This document shows positions 1-9,300 of a stretch of DNA of 64,000 nt, in pieces. How positions within the stretch are numbered: position 1 is the stretch's first letter; every line of letters starts with the position of its first letter. Source of the DNA: an uncultured Pseudomonadales bacterium. Lineage in GTDB: Bacteria > Pseudomonadota > Gammaproteobacteria > Pseudomonadales > Balneatricaceae. The stretch is taken from assembly GCA_938084925.1 (NCBI GenBank), contig CALKFY010000038.1, positions 1-64,000 on the forward strand. The letters run 5' to 3'. A model generated the notes under the pieces. That model had not been told where the DNA came from, made no database searches, and saw only the letters and a list, made by a program, of their open reading frames with translations. Both the position numbers and the translations under genes were made by a program.

Positions 1-227
<227 letters not shown>

Positions 228-229
228 TC

Positions 230-257
230 AAAAAAAGCATATAGGTTATGCTTTTTT
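230..257 (-). terminator. Terminator at the dsbD stop codon
   Basis: The arms GCATA and TATGC are flanked by runs of A and T, so on the minus strand the hairpin is followed by seven T residues. It overlaps the dsbD stop codon, so transcription probably ends right at the end of the gene. Confidence 0.7.
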
Positions 258-2112
258 ATTGCGCAGAAACCGCTTGCAATACCTGCGCAAACTGTTCAGG
301 GGTTGGTACACCTACGATCGTGCTTTGCATTAGCCAATTACCCTTACGATCAATGAACAACAAACCTGGTGGCCCTACTAACTCATACTTGGCCAGCAAG
401 TCCTTATCCATTTGACTATTACCCGTAACGTCTACCTTGATCACTACATAGTCTTTCAAAGCAGCACGTACTTGTGGATCAGGGAAGACAAAGCTATCTA
501 GCTCTTTACAAGATACACACCAGTCAGCATAGAAGTCGATCAGCACTGGCTTGTTAAGCTGCTGTGCTTGCTCAACAAGCCCAGCCACCTGTTCAGACTG
601 TACCTTTGGAAATGGCTTGGCTTGTACTTGCTGCACCCCACCAGTAACAGCAACAGCGCTTTTTAGAGGGCTAATCAAGCTTGGTTGGCCAGCCAGCATG
701 GATATTAGCAACGCAACACTGTAGCCGGTCATCAATATGGCAGTAACATAGACGATAGCGCGGCCAAATATGCTTTCTACTGGGGGAGCCCAGCGGTGTG
801 CTTGCCAGAATAAAAGACCACCAGTCAAGGTCACCAACATTACTAAAGTAAGGGTGGCGCTAGGGGCAATACGGTCAAGCATCCAGATAGCCATATATAG
901 CATAAGGAAACCAAAACCATACTTAACGCGGTTCATCCAAGCGCCAGCTTTTGGTACCAGCTTGCCAGCGGAGGTGCCAACTGCCAGTAGAGGTACCCCC
1001 ATACCTAAGCCTAGAGCCAACAGCGCCAAGCCGCCCGTATAAGGGTCGCCTGTCTGGCTTATGTACAACAAGGCACCGGCAAGTGGGGCTGCCACACAAG
1101 GGCCTACTACGAGGGCAGAAACCACCCCCATCACACCTACGCCCACAAAATGGCCGCTGGATTGCTTTTGGTTAAAGCTATTAAGGCGGTTTTGAATACC
1201 TGCAGGCATTTGCACTGTGATCCAGTCAAACATGGCCGCTGCAAAGACCAAGAACAAGAGTACCATCACAGTAATCACTGCAGGGTGCTGTAAAGCTGCC
1301 TGCAAGTTCGCGCCACTTAGGCCTGCTGCGACGCCCGCCAAAGCATAGGTGACGGCCATGGCCAGCACATAAGTCAAAGACAAGAAGAAGCTCTTAACAG
1401 GACCAGGCTTAGGCTTCATGCCTACGATCAGGTTAGAAAGAATAGGCACCATAGGCAACACACAAGGTGTTAAGGCTAAGCCCAAACCGGCTAGGAAAAA
1501 GGTAATAATCACCGTTCCCATACCTGCACTGGTTAGCTGGCGCGTAAACCAGCTGGCATCGGTACCCGAGATACCGCCAGCGTCGCTTACCACAGGTACT
1601 GCTTGTACTGGACTAGTACTTGGAGCCGAAGCCGAAACAGGTGTCGCTTGCGCAGGTGCAGATACCGATTGCAAGGTTACATCAGTCGTCTGTGGTGGGT
1701 AGCATACGCCCCCTTCCCAGCAACCTTGATAACCAACAGTTAGCACATCCCCGGCGGCGGCCTGAGGCAGCTTAACCATAACAGATACTTGTCCGTAATA
1801 CACATAGGTGCTGCCAAATAAAGGATCGTCTTTTAGCTTGGCTTTTGGCAACTCACCGCGGCTAGTTATGTCATTACCAGCAAGCGTGATGCTTATCTTG
1901 TCTTGATATAGATAGTAATTTTCAGAGATATTCCAAATAATAGCTAGCTTGCCATCAACTTGCTGACTACTAATGGCAAAAGCTTTTTCAGGTTGCAACG
2001 GGTGTTGACTTGCAGATTGGCCAAATAAACTATCGGCAGATACTAAACTTGCTGCAAAACTAGCCCAAACTACAAAAACAGCTAGCCAAAGGGAACGAAA
2101 ATAAGACGTCAT
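256..2112 (-). CDS. dsbD: Thiol:disulfide interchange protein DsbD
   Basis: Inner-membrane protein that carries electrons from cytoplasmic thioredoxin to periplasmic thiol proteins (DsbC, DsbG, CcmG). The 618 residues show the full three-part design. There is a signal peptide; an N-terminal alpha domain with the CWEGGVC pair near residues 131-137; a central membrane domain with LALTPCVLPM and LVVGPCVAAP, which hold the two redox cysteines; and a C-terminal thioredoxin domain with WCVSC near residue 530. Length is normal for the family. It stands alone, divergent from the DAHP synthase gene, and ends in its own terminator. All six expected catalytic cysteines are present. Confidence 0.96.
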   Translation of the reverse strand: MTSYFRSLWLAVFVVWASFAASLVSADSLFGQSASQHPLQPEKAFAISSQQVDGKLAIIWNISENYYLYQDKISITLAGNDITSRGELPKAKLKDDPLFGSTYVYYGQVSVMVKLPQAAAGDVLTVGYQGCWEGGVCYPPQTTDVTLQSVSAPAQATPVSASAPSTSPVQAVPVVSDAGGISGTDASWFTRQLTSAGMGTVIITFFLAGLGLALTPCVLPMVPILSNLIVGMKPKPGPVKSFFLSLTYVLAMAVTYALAGVAAGLSGANLQAALQHPAVITVMVLLFLVFAAAMFDWITVQMPAGIQNRLNSFNQKQSSGHFVGVGVMGVVSALVVGPCVAAPLAGALLYISQTGDPYTGGLALLALGLGMGVPLLAVGTSAGKLVPKAGAWMNRVKYGFGFLMLYMAIWMLDRIAPSATLTLVMLVTLTGGLLFWQAHRWAPPVESIFGRAIVYVTAILMTGYSVALLISMLAGQPSLISPLKSAVAVTGGVQQVQAKPFPKVQSEQVAGLVEQAQQLNKPVLIDFYADWCVSCKELDSFVFPDPQVRAALKDYVVIKVDVTGNSQMDKDLLAKYELVGPPGLLFIDRKGNWLMQSTIVGVPTPEQFAQVLQAVSAQ

Positions 2113-2274
2113 TGAGAAATCTCTTAAAATTATAAGCTATAAGGTTATTCCATAATGCTACCATAAAAAAACTCTCTACAACTATGGTTTTACACGAACT
2201 TATGGAGACCCTTTACAAAGTATGGTACAACGTAATGCTTTATTATAGCGTCATTATTTATCTAGAGAACTACC

Positions 2275-3351
2275 ATGATCGATCAACGCGTCGAAAACTT
2301 AAATATAGAGAGCCAAACGGTTCTTACAACACCCGAAGAATTGAAAGCCAAGCTACCAGCAACCGATGCTATCACTCATTCTGTTTTACAGGCCCGCCAA
2401 GTGGTGAAAGACATTTTAGACGGTACTGATAAGCGTCTATTTGTTGTTGTTGGTCCCTGCTCTATCCATGATCCAAAGGCAGCGATCGAATATGGTCAGC
2501 GTTTGGCAGTGCTAGCAGAAGAGCTAAAAGACTCTTTGTATATCATCATGCGCGTTTACTTTGAAAAGCCACGAACTACTGTTGGTTGGAAAGGTCTGAT
2601 CAATGACCCGCATATGAACGACACCTTTGACATGGAAACGGGTTTAACCGTGGGTCGTGAACTAATGCTAGAACTGGCAGAAATGGGCTTGCCGCTGGCT
2701 ACCGAAGCTTTAGACCCCATTTCTCCTCAGTATCATTCGGACCTTTGGACTTGGGCTGCTATCGGCGCTCGTACTACGGAATCTCAAACTCACCGTGAAA
2801 TGTCCAGTGGCTTATCCTGCCCTGTAGGCTTTAAGAACGGTACCGATGGTGGCCTAACCGTTGCTGTTAACGCCCTAGAATCTGTAGCGGCACCGCACTC
2901 CTTTTTAGGTATTAACTCGGACGGCCAAGTTTCTATCACTCGCACTAGCGGCAATCAATACGGACACGTTGTACTACGTGGTGGTGACGGCAAGCCTAAC
3001 TACGACTCTGTTAACGTCGCTATTTGTAATCAAGAATTGAGCAAGCAAGGCCTAAAAAACAACATCATGATTGATTGTAGCCACGCTAACTCCAACAAAG
3101 ACCCAGCTTTGCAGCCATTGGTATTGGATAACGTGACTCAACAGATCGCCGAAGGCAATACTTCCATCGTGTCATTGATGATTGAAAGTAATCTAAACTG
3201 GGGAAATCAGAAAATTCCTGCTAACTTGAACGACTTGCAGTACGGCGTATCCGTTACCGATTCATGTATAGACTGGGAGACTACTCAGAACAGCTTGCGT
3301 GACATGGCTACTAAGCTAAAGGATGTATTGGCTCAGCGTGATCGCAGCTAA
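2275..3351 (+). CDS. 3-deoxy-7-phosphoheptulonate (DAHP) synthase, class I
   Basis: First enzyme of the shikimate pathway: condenses phosphoenolpyruvate and erythrose 4-phosphate. The 358 residues carry the class I alpha signatures VVGPCSIHD, RVYFEKPRTTVGWKG, LSCPVGFKNGTDG and DCSHANSNKD, giving the metal site (Cys, His, Glu, Asp) and the substrate lysines. Which isozyme (AroF, AroG or AroH) cannot be settled here, but the TSGNQYGH stretch looks more like the tryptophan-sensitive AroH type than AroF or AroG. The ATG at 2275 has only a weak ribosome binding site. No TyrR or TrpR box was recognised upstream. Confidence 0.95.
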   Translation: MIDQRVENLNIESQTVLTTPEELKAKLPATDAITHSVLQARQVVKDILDGTDKRLFVVVGPCSIHDPKAAIEYGQRLAVLAEELKDSLYIIMRVYFEKPRTTVGWKGLINDPHMNDTFDMETGLTVGRELMLELAEMGLPLATEALDPISPQYHSDLWTWAAIGARTTESQTHREMSSGLSCPVGFKNGTDGGLTVAVNALESVAAPHSFLGINSDGQVSITRTSGNQYGHVVLRGGDGKPNYDSVNVAICNQELSKQGLKNNIMIDCSHANSNKDPALQPLVLDNVTQQIAEGNTSIVSLMIESNLNWGNQKIPANLNDLQYGVSVTDSCIDWETTQNSLRDMATKLKDVLAQRDRS

Positions 3352-3384
3352 ACGTTATTTGCGTCATTGTGAACGATACCACCT

Positions 3385-3471
3385 CGTCATTGCGAACAAA
3401 GTGAAGCAATCTCTTTCAGCGTTGCACCTTACCTGCTAGAGGTTGCCGCGGCCTACGGCCTCGCTATGACG
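3385..3471. repeat. Dispersed palindromic repeat, copy 1
   Basis: An 87-bp element bounded by near-perfect 11-bp inverted ends, CGTCATTGCGA on the left and TCGCTATGACG on the right. It has an inner palindrome of GCAATCTCT and AGAGGTTGC. A truncated extra copy of the left end (CGTCATTGTGAACGA) precedes it at 3362. A related copy with the same architecture lies at 59617-59735. The design resembles the REP/MITE-like CGTCATTGCGAGC...GAAGCAATCTC repeats scattered through many bacterial genomes. Confidence 0.75.
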
Positions 3472-3484
3472 GTACTCTAGATAC

Positions 3485-3526
3485 AAAAAAACCGGCGCCT
3501 TTTTCGATACAAGGAGCCGGTTTTTT
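3485..3526. terminator. Bidirectional terminator between the DAHP synthase gene and nfuA
   Basis: Arms AAAAAACCGGC and GCCGGTTTTTT, with the stem extended by CCTT/AAGG across one mismatch. T-runs on both strands suit the two converging genes. Confidence 0.9.
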
Positions 3527-3541
3527 GTGACTTAGTATTGC

Positions 3542-4135
3542 TTACATGTAAGCATTTTCGCGTACAGTGTGATCGGTTTCATCACGTACGCCATCAAGGC
3601 CTGATACGTTAGATACTAGAGTCTTTTCAACACCGTCTTTCAATGTCATATCAACGGCGCTACAGCCCTGACAACCACCACCAAATTGCAGAATAGCGAT
3701 ATTCTTACCGTCTTCTTCAATAATGCCCACTAGGTTAACCACACCACCGTGTGAAGCTAGACCTGGGTTAACTTCGGTGTACAAGTAATAATTAATCTGT
3801 GCATCCATTGGGCTATCTGCATCAACCTTGGGCATCTTAGCATTAGGCGCCTTGATGGTTAGTTGCCCACCCATACGATCAGAACTGTAGTCGATCATGG
3901 CTTCTTCTAGGTACGGAACGCTATTAGGTTCTACGTACAAACGAAACATATCCAAGTCTTCAAACTCGTCAGTGATCTTGACTTCATCTGGCTTGCAGTA
4001 AGCTAAGCAGGTTTCTGCATTAGGAGTGCCTGGATCAGCCACAAAGATACGTACGGCAATACCTTCTGCATTTTGTTTGGCCAATAAATCAGCTAAATAT
4101 TCTTCAGCACCAGGGGTAATATTTACATACTGCAT
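3542..4135 (-). CDS. nfuA: Fe-S biogenesis protein NfuA
   Basis: Carrier of [4Fe-4S] clusters to target enzymes, important under oxidative stress and iron limitation. An N-terminal degenerate A-type (HesB-like) domain is followed by an Nfu domain whose GGGCQGC motif provides the cluster ligands. The stretch [13 protein letters not shown] matches E. coli NfuA closely. The ORF track begins ten codons upstream; the ATG at 4135 is preferred because GAGG lies just ahead of it and MQYVNIT fits the family N terminus, giving 197 residues. An IscR-like palindrome and a TATAAT lie upstream. Confidence 0.95.
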   Translation of the reverse strand: MQYVNITPGAEEYLADLLAKQNAEGIAVRIFVADPGTPNAETCLAYCKPDEVKITDEFEDLDMFRLYVEPNSVPYLEEAMIDYSSDRMGGQLTIKAPNAKMPKVDADSPMDAQINYYLYTEVNPGLASHGGVVNLVGIIEEDGKNIAILQFGGGCQGCSAVDMTLKDGVEKTLVSNVSGLDGVRDETDHTVRENAYM

Positions 4136-4218
4136 AACAACCTCAAATCTTGTCTCGATATCCATATCTACTAAAGCCTACCTAAGTAATCCCTAGAGCT
4201 TTGCAGAAATATACCCAT

Positions 4219-4248
4219 ATTATATACCCTAGTGTTTTACTTGGGTAT
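4219..4248 (-). promoter_or_regulatory. Candidate IscR-type operator and -10 of nfuA
   Basis: At 4224-4248 there is a 25-bp palindrome whose outer arms are ATACCC and GGGTAT, as in type 1 IscR sites. By hand it matches 21 of 25 positions of the type 1 consensus; all four mismatches lie in the inner GACT/AGTC blocks. A perfect -10 hexamer TATAAT (4219-4224, minus strand) abuts it. nfuA belongs to the IscR regulon in E. coli, so the placement makes sense. Binding is inferred. Confidence 0.5.
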
Positions 4249-4367
4249 TACAATTAGCAACTATTCATCAGGCTTTTTGATCGACATTAATTATGTCATC
4301 ATGAAAGCTACTGCTCGAACAGGTATAATGTGGCCAATTTCTCACAATTCAATGTCTATAATCACGC

Positions 4368-5687
4368 ATGCCGACACCTTTGAAACCTAATCTACGCGGA
4401 TTGATGAAACTAGCCCTACCTTTGAGTGGCGCTATGGCTTCGCAGGCCGTGATTAATATGGTGGATACGGCATTGGTAGGCAACCTTGGCGGCCTAGCCT
4501 TAGCCAGCGTTAGTATTGGTAGCTATCTGGCTTTTATACTGGTGGCTATTCCCGTGGGCTTTGCCATTGGCATGCAGAGTTTGATGTCACGCCACAAGGA
4601 TGCTGAAGATTACAATCATTGGTTGATGGCCGGCGTTACCCTCAGTGTTACACTGAGCTTACTACTCACAATCATTGGCGACCTGTATTCCTACACCGCC
4701 ATTGAGCTCTATGTTGCCGATGATCGCATGTCCGGTGTGGCGCAGACCTATTTCGATTGGCGCTTATTATCTATTCCCGGTATTGCCTTAAGTCTGGCTA
4801 TACGCAGCTATTGGGCTAGCCAACATCAAGCTTGGCATTACTCCAAGTTGCTTATTGCTACCCATATCAGCAACGTACCCATTAGCTATGCGCTTATTTA
4901 TGGCTTTGGCCCCATCGAAGCCATGGGTGCAGCTGGTGCGGGCCTAGGTACAACCATTAGTATTTATCTCGGTTTTGCTCTACAGCTTTATACCCTACCT
5001 AGGGGCTTGTTTTGGAACAACATGCGCCTTATCCCGGTAAGCCTTAGCTACTGGCCTTGCATGGTACGAACAGCTTTGCCTGGTGCTATTCAGCAGTTGG
5101 CCTTCGCCTTACACCTAGCAATGCTATTATGGATAGTAACGGCTTTAGGCGCCACGGCGTTGGCCGCAAGCTTTACCGTCTTGAACTTAGGTTTGGTTAT
5201 ATTGTTGCCGCTTATGGGTTTAGCTCAGGCTACTTCTAGCTTGGTAGCTCAAACCTATATACAGCACCCACGCAATGCTTGGCGCTGGAGTAAACTTGCC
5301 CTAATGTCGGCAATTGCCAGTGGCTTGGCCAGTTTGTTCTTAGCGTCTTTGTTAGACCAAATATTCTTACCTTGGATATTGGTGAACCGCGAAATCATCA
5401 CTATGGCAGCAACGGCATTGCCGGTTTATGCTTTTGCCTTGGTTTTTGATAGTCTTATTCAAATTGCCAGCCGCAGCCTGGTAGCCACTCAACAAGCCAA
5501 AAAGGCCGCTATAATTAACATCTTTGCCCAATGGGGATTATTGTTGCCTATAACGGCTTGGTTAGTACCTATATATGGTTTTATGGCTATCTGGTGGTTA
5601 CAAGTCATCTATCGATTAGTTCTTGGCTTTGGGCTGTGGGCTTATTGGTATTGGCATGCCAGAATGTTACAACTGAAAAAGATCTAA
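4368..5687 (+). CDS. MATE-family efflux transporter (DinF-like)
   Basis: A 439-residue inner-membrane protein made of about twelve hydrophobic segments, with the MATE hallmark near the N terminus (LPLSGAMASQAVINMVDTAL) and a pseudo-repeat in the second half. MATE proteins export drugs or metabolites using Na+ or H+ gradients; the substrate cannot be read from sequence. The start resembles the DinF subgroup, but no LexA box was seen. A TATAAT lies at 4324 upstream. The next gene, a cation antiporter, follows after 46 bp and may be co-transcribed. Confidence 0.88.
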   Translation: MPTPLKPNLRGLMKLALPLSGAMASQAVINMVDTALVGNLGGLALASVSIGSYLAFILVAIPVGFAIGMQSLMSRHKDAEDYNHWLMAGVTLSVTLSLLLTIIGDLYSYTAIELYVADDRMSGVAQTYFDWRLLSIPGIALSLAIRSYWASQHQAWHYSKLLIATHISNVPISYALIYGFGPIEAMGAAGAGLGTTISIYLGFALQLYTLPRGLFWNNMRLIPVSLSYWPCMVRTALPGAIQQLAFALHLAMLLWIVTALGATALAASFTVLNLGLVILLPLMGLAQATSSLVAQTYIQHPRNAWRWSKLALMSAIASGLASLFLASLLDQIFLPWILVNREIITMAATALPVYAFALVFDSLIQIASRSLVATQQAKKAAIINIFAQWGLLLPITAWLVPIYGFMAIWWLQVIYRLVLGFGLWAYWYWHARMLQLKKI

Positions 5688-5733
5688 CAGCCGTAACTTA
5701 ATAGAACATAGAGTTAACAAAGGAAATTGTCCT

Positions 5734-6903
5734 ATGTATGGAGACTCCGTCGTCTTCTCGTTTTTTCTCATCTTCGCTGGCGCTAGCGTACTGGCCACCC
5801 TGTCTTTGTACTTCCGGCAGCCAATTCTTATCGCCTATATATTGCTGGGCGGCCTGTTAGGCCCTTACGGTTTCTCACTTATTGGTGATACAGCGTTGCT
5901 TGAGGATGTATCCCATATAGGCATTATGTTCTTGCTGTTCTTAATCGGTTTGGACATGCAACCAACTCACCTACTTAGCATGCTTAAGAAAGGTTCTTGG
6001 GTCGCTGTAGCAAGCTCATTTATCTTTGCTTCCACTGGCTACGCCGGCGCTTGGTTGTTTGGCTTTAGCCATATAGACAGCCTCATCATTGGTGGCGCTA
6101 CTATGTTCTCTAGCACTATCATTGGTATCAAACTGTTACCCACCACCGTGCTGCATCATAAGCAAACCGGAGAAATGGTAGTAGGTTTGCTGTTGTTACA
6201 AGATTTAATTGCCATTGTGCTATTAATCATTGTTACTGCTAGCTCCGATACTGCTAAAGACTCAAGTGCTATTGTCTATAGCCTCCTGGCCTTGCCGTTG
6301 TTGGTAGGTATTAGTTTGGCAACAGTGCGCTGGGTCATTTTACCTTTGATCACCCGTTTTGACCGCTTCCATGAGTATATCTTTTTGCTGGCTATAGGTT
6401 GGTGTTTGGCCTGTGCCGAAACGGCAAGCATGGCTGGCTTATCAGCAGAAATAGGCGCCTTTATCGGTGGCGTAAGCTTGGCTTCCAGCCCTATCAGTCA
6501 GTACATAGCCATTAACCTCAAACCGATTCGTGATTTCTTCTTGGTGCTGTTTTTCTTTTCCATTGGTGCGGGCTTCAACATTCAGCTAATCGGCGCCATT
6601 TGGCTACCCACATTGGTGATGAGTCTGATGGTGATGCTCGTAAAGCCAGCAGCCTTCGGTTGGTTGGTAAAGCCACTGTGCCGTCAGCAGGGCACGCGCT
6701 GGGAGGTTGGCTTTCGTTTAGGTCAAACCAGTGAGTTCTCAATTCTCTTGGCTGCGCTGGCCTTATCTACTGGCCTTATCTCTGAGTCGGCGGCTATGCT
6801 AATTCAAGCCACGGCGATTGTTACTTTTATCACCTCATCTTATCTGGTGGTTTGGTTCTTTAAGTCCCCTATTGCTATCAAAGATCATTTGCGCCACGAC
6901 TAG
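5734..6903 (+). CDS. CPA2-type cation/proton antiporter, membrane domain only
   Basis: A 389-residue protein with ten or more hydrophobic segments and the CPA2 (KefB/KefC/YbaL) motifs: GGLLGPYG in an early helix, SSTIIGIKLLP, LLLLQDLIAIVLL with the conserved acidic residue of the transport core, and GAFIGGVSLASSP. It ends after the membrane part. The cytoplasmic TrkA-N/RCK domain found in KefB and KefC is absent, so gating by glutathione adducts through that domain is not expected. Ribosome binding site AAAGGAAA precedes the ATG. A strong terminator follows. Confidence 0.85.
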   Translation: MYGDSVVFSFFLIFAGASVLATLSLYFRQPILIAYILLGGLLGPYGFSLIGDTALLEDVSHIGIMFLLFLIGLDMQPTHLLSMLKKGSWVAVASSFIFASTGYAGAWLFGFSHIDSLIIGGATMFSSTIIGIKLLPTTVLHHKQTGEMVVGLLLLQDLIAIVLLIIVTASSDTAKDSSAIVYSLLALPLLVGISLATVRWVILPLITRFDRFHEYIFLLAIGWCLACAETASMAGLSAEIGAFIGGVSLASSPISQYIAINLKPIRDFFLVLFFFSIGAGFNIQLIGAIWLPTLVMSLMVMLVKPAAFGWLVKPLCRQQGTRWEVGFRLGQTSEFSILLAALALSTGLISESAAMLIQATAIVTFITSSYLVVWFFKSPIAIKDHLRHD

Positions 6904-6922
6904 CTTATAGCTAATTAGTTAC

Positions 6923-6960
6923 AAAAAAGCCCGTGTAGAATCTTCCACACGGGCTTTTTT
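6923..6960. terminator. Bidirectional terminator
   Basis: Arms AAAAAAGCCCGTGT and ACACGGGCTTTTTT around a short loop, serving the antiporter gene (+) and the OmpA-like gene (-). Confidence 0.92.
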
Positions 6961-6979
6961 ATTGCACAAGAAATTAAGC

Positions 6980-7597
6980 CTACTGCTGCTTGATAACCTT
7001 AGCACGCACCATTACGTCAGCACGGCGGCTAGCTGTCATGTCTTCTTGGCCATTCACCATAACAAGGTTCTTTTCGCCCATGGCCATGGTTGCAGTTGCA
7101 CGTACGTCTTGTGCTTCTAGGTAAGCTTTCACAGCATCAATACGCTGGGATGATAGATCCATGTTGTAAGCTTCGCTACCGCGGCTATCGGTATTACCTT
7201 TGATCTGTAAAGCAGAAAGATGGTAAGCGTTATTAGCAAATTCAATTACCTTATCTAACTGCGCTTTACCTGCAGCAGTCAGCATTGCACTATCAGTATC
7301 AAACAGAACTCGATACTCTTCCCGTTGGAACATATAAACAGGTTCTGCTGGCTCAGGTGCTGCAGCAGGCTCTACCTTTTCGATAACCTCTGCAACTGCG
7401 ACAACGGCTTTGTCATGACAAGATTCCTTGCCTAGTTCATCAAAATCGATGGCACGTACGCACTCGCCATTAGCTGACAAGATGGCTGCCCCTTCTGCAT
7501 CTGTCCAGACGGTGTTGCCGCCATGGCCGTCGTGGGCGAAGGCTAAGTTTGTTGCTAGGCCTACCGCTAGTACAAGACCAAGTTTTTGCAATTTCAT
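6980..7597 (-). CDS. OmpA-family outer-membrane/peptidoglycan-binding protein
   Basis: A 205-residue exported protein. A clear signal peptide ends in NLAFA before HDGHGG. A short variable region follows with two cysteines (GECVRA and ESCHDK), probably forming a disulfide. The C-terminal OmpA domain runs from LFDTDSAML to the end and includes the peptidoglycan-contact segment NTDSRGSEAYNMDLSSQR. The large beta-barrel of true OmpA is missing, so this is a small periplasmic or outer-membrane anchor protein. RBS GGGGAG precedes the ATG. Neighbours give no functional hint. Confidence 0.88.
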   Translation of the reverse strand: MKLQKLGLVLAVGLATNLAFAHDGHGGNTVWTDAEGAAILSANGECVRAIDFDELGKESCHDKAVVAVAEVIEKVEPAAAPEPAEPVYMFQREEYRVLFDTDSAMLTAAGKAQLDKVIEFANNAYHLSALQIKGNTDSRGSEAYNMDLSSQRIDAVKAYLEAQDVRATATMAMGEKNLVMVNGQEDMTASRRADVMVRAKVIKQQ

Positions 7598-7724
7598 GTG
7601 TTACTCCCCTTACGGTGTTGATTATTTCTAAATTGATAACACCTAAACTATAGTAGAGATTTATGAAAATGCTGGGGCTGCAAAGAAAGCCTATTAAATG
7701 TGTTTTTAATAATCTAGCGGGCAC

Positions 7725-7760
7725 AAAAAAGGCCTTTCTTGAAACCCAAGAAAAGCCTTT
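7725..7760 (-). terminator. Terminator of gor
   Basis: On the minus strand, AAGGCTTTTCTTG pairs with CAAGAAAGGCCTT (one G-T pair) and is followed by six T residues. Confidence 0.85.
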
Positions 7761-7780
7761 AGGGCCATCAACAAAGAATA

Positions 7781-9133
7781 CTAGGTGACAGGAGTACGCA
7801 TAGTCACCAGCTCTTCGGCTGAGGTAGGATGGATACCAATGGTAGCGTCAAACTGTGCCTTAGTAGCACCGCACTTCATGGCAACGGCAAAGCCCTGCAG
7901 GATTTCACCTGAGCCTTCACCGACTATGTGCAACCCAATGACACGATCACTATCTTTATCAACAACAAGCTTCATTAAACTGCGTTCGTCACTACCGCTT
8001 AAGGTATGTTTCATTGGACGAAATTCAGAACGGTAGATCTCCACATTGGTGTATTCTTCACGCGCTTCTTGTTCCGTGAGACCGACTGTGCCGATGTTTG
8101 GATGAGTAAACACAGCCGTAGCAATATTGGAATAATCCATGCGACGTTTGTCTTCGCCAAACAAATGATCTACTAGGGTCATGGCTTCGGCCAAAGCAAC
8201 TGGTGTTAATTCTGGCGCACCTACGATATCACCAAGAGCATAAACGCCTGGTACGTTACTGGCGAATACGTCATTAACCTTAATAGTGCGATTGCTATTT
8301 TGTTCTACACCGATTTTTTCTAGGCCAATATTGGATAGTCTAGGTTCACGGCCTAGGGCCATTAGCACCTGATCAACTTCGTGTTCAAAACCGTTATCCA
8401 AGGTTACCAATAGGCCAGTGGCAGTCTTGGTAATGCTGTCTATATTAGAGTTGTAGTGAACGTTAATGCCTTGCTTGTGCAACTCATGGTCCATAAAGGG
8501 ACGTATGTCTTGGTCAAAACCACGTAGCACCGAATCACCACGGTAAGATACATCTACCTTAGCCCCCATACCTTTAAAGATACAAGCAAACTCCAGAGCG
8601 ATATAACCTGCGCCTACAACAAACAGGCGTTGTGGAAATTCCGGTAAATCAAATACCTCATCAGAAGTAATGGTATGCTCGGACCAATCGTTGGGTGGGC
8701 GATATGGCGTACCACCAGTAGCAATGAGTACGTTTTTAGCCGTATAGTGGATGCCATTTACAGATACAGTATTGGCATCGACAAAGCTAGCAAAGCCCTT
8801 TAGCACCGTCACATTAGCGCCTTCAAGCATATTGCCGTAAATACCGTTCAGGCGAGAGATTTCTTGTTTCTTTGCAGTCACAAGGTGATGCCAATCAAAT
8901 GCTGGTTTTTCATCTACCTGCCAACCGAAACCCTTAGCGTCAGAAAAATCATGACCATAGTGACTAGCATAGGTATAAAGCTTCTTTGGTACGCAACCGA
9001 CGTTCACACAAGTACCGCCTAAGGCTTTGTCGTCGGCTACAGCAACACGTGCACCGGCAGCAGCTGACATGCGTGCGGCTCGTACACCGCCAGAGCCAGC
9101 GCCAATTACAAATAGATCAAAATCAAAACTCAT
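7781..9133 (-). CDS. gor: Glutathione-disulfide reductase
   Basis: NADPH-dependent FAD enzyme that regenerates reduced glutathione. FAD-binding GAGSGG lies at residues 11-16 and the redox pair in GGTCVNVGC at Cys42/Cys47. The second nucleotide-binding motif VVGAGYIALE is followed by an arginine-bearing segment that fits NADPH, and the C-terminal IHPTSAEE gives the catalytic histidine and glutamate. The ORF track uses a TTG seven codons upstream; the ATG at 9133 has GGAAA ahead of it and gives 450 residues, the E. coli length. It supports the glutathione-dependent enzymes seen nearby (frmA, frmB, gloB). Confidence 0.95.
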   Translation of the reverse strand: MSFDFDLFVIGAGSGGVRAARMSAAAGARVAVADDKALGGTCVNVGCVPKKLYTYASHYGHDFSDAKGFGWQVDEKPAFDWHHLVTAKKQEISRLNGIYGNMLEGANVTVLKGFASFVDANTVSVNGIHYTAKNVLIATGGTPYRPPNDWSEHTITSDEVFDLPEFPQRLFVVGAGYIALEFACIFKGMGAKVDVSYRGDSVLRGFDQDIRPFMDHELHKQGINVHYNSNIDSITKTATGLLVTLDNGFEHEVDQVLMALGREPRLSNIGLEKIGVEQNSNRTIKVNDVFASNVPGVYALGDIVGAPELTPVALAEAMTLVDHLFGEDKRRMDYSNIATAVFTHPNIGTVGLTEQEAREEYTNVEIYRSEFRPMKHTLSGSDERSLMKLVVDKDSDRVIGLHIVGEGSGEILQGFAVAMKCGATKAQFDATIGIHPTSAEELVTMRTPVT

Positions 9134-9300
9134 ATCGCTTTCCACATCACTCAATCGTTATTAGATCCAAATCGGCCACTAAAAAATAACAAAAAAAAAG
9201 GGCCTTTAAGTGGATTAGTATAGTATCATTTTCCCAACAAAAACGGGGCATTTGCTATACCTGTTATATGTCCTTTTAAGCGTTATTCAAGGAGCCATCA

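Noticed and set aside
2184-2429. Tyrosine-rich ORF just upstream of and overlapping the DAHP synthase gene, possibly a leader peptide for attenuation
   Set aside because: It has no stop before the gene, no terminator/antiterminator pair was seen, and tyrosine codons are expected in AT-rich sequence. The rest of the ORF is a frame-shifted shadow of the enzyme gene.
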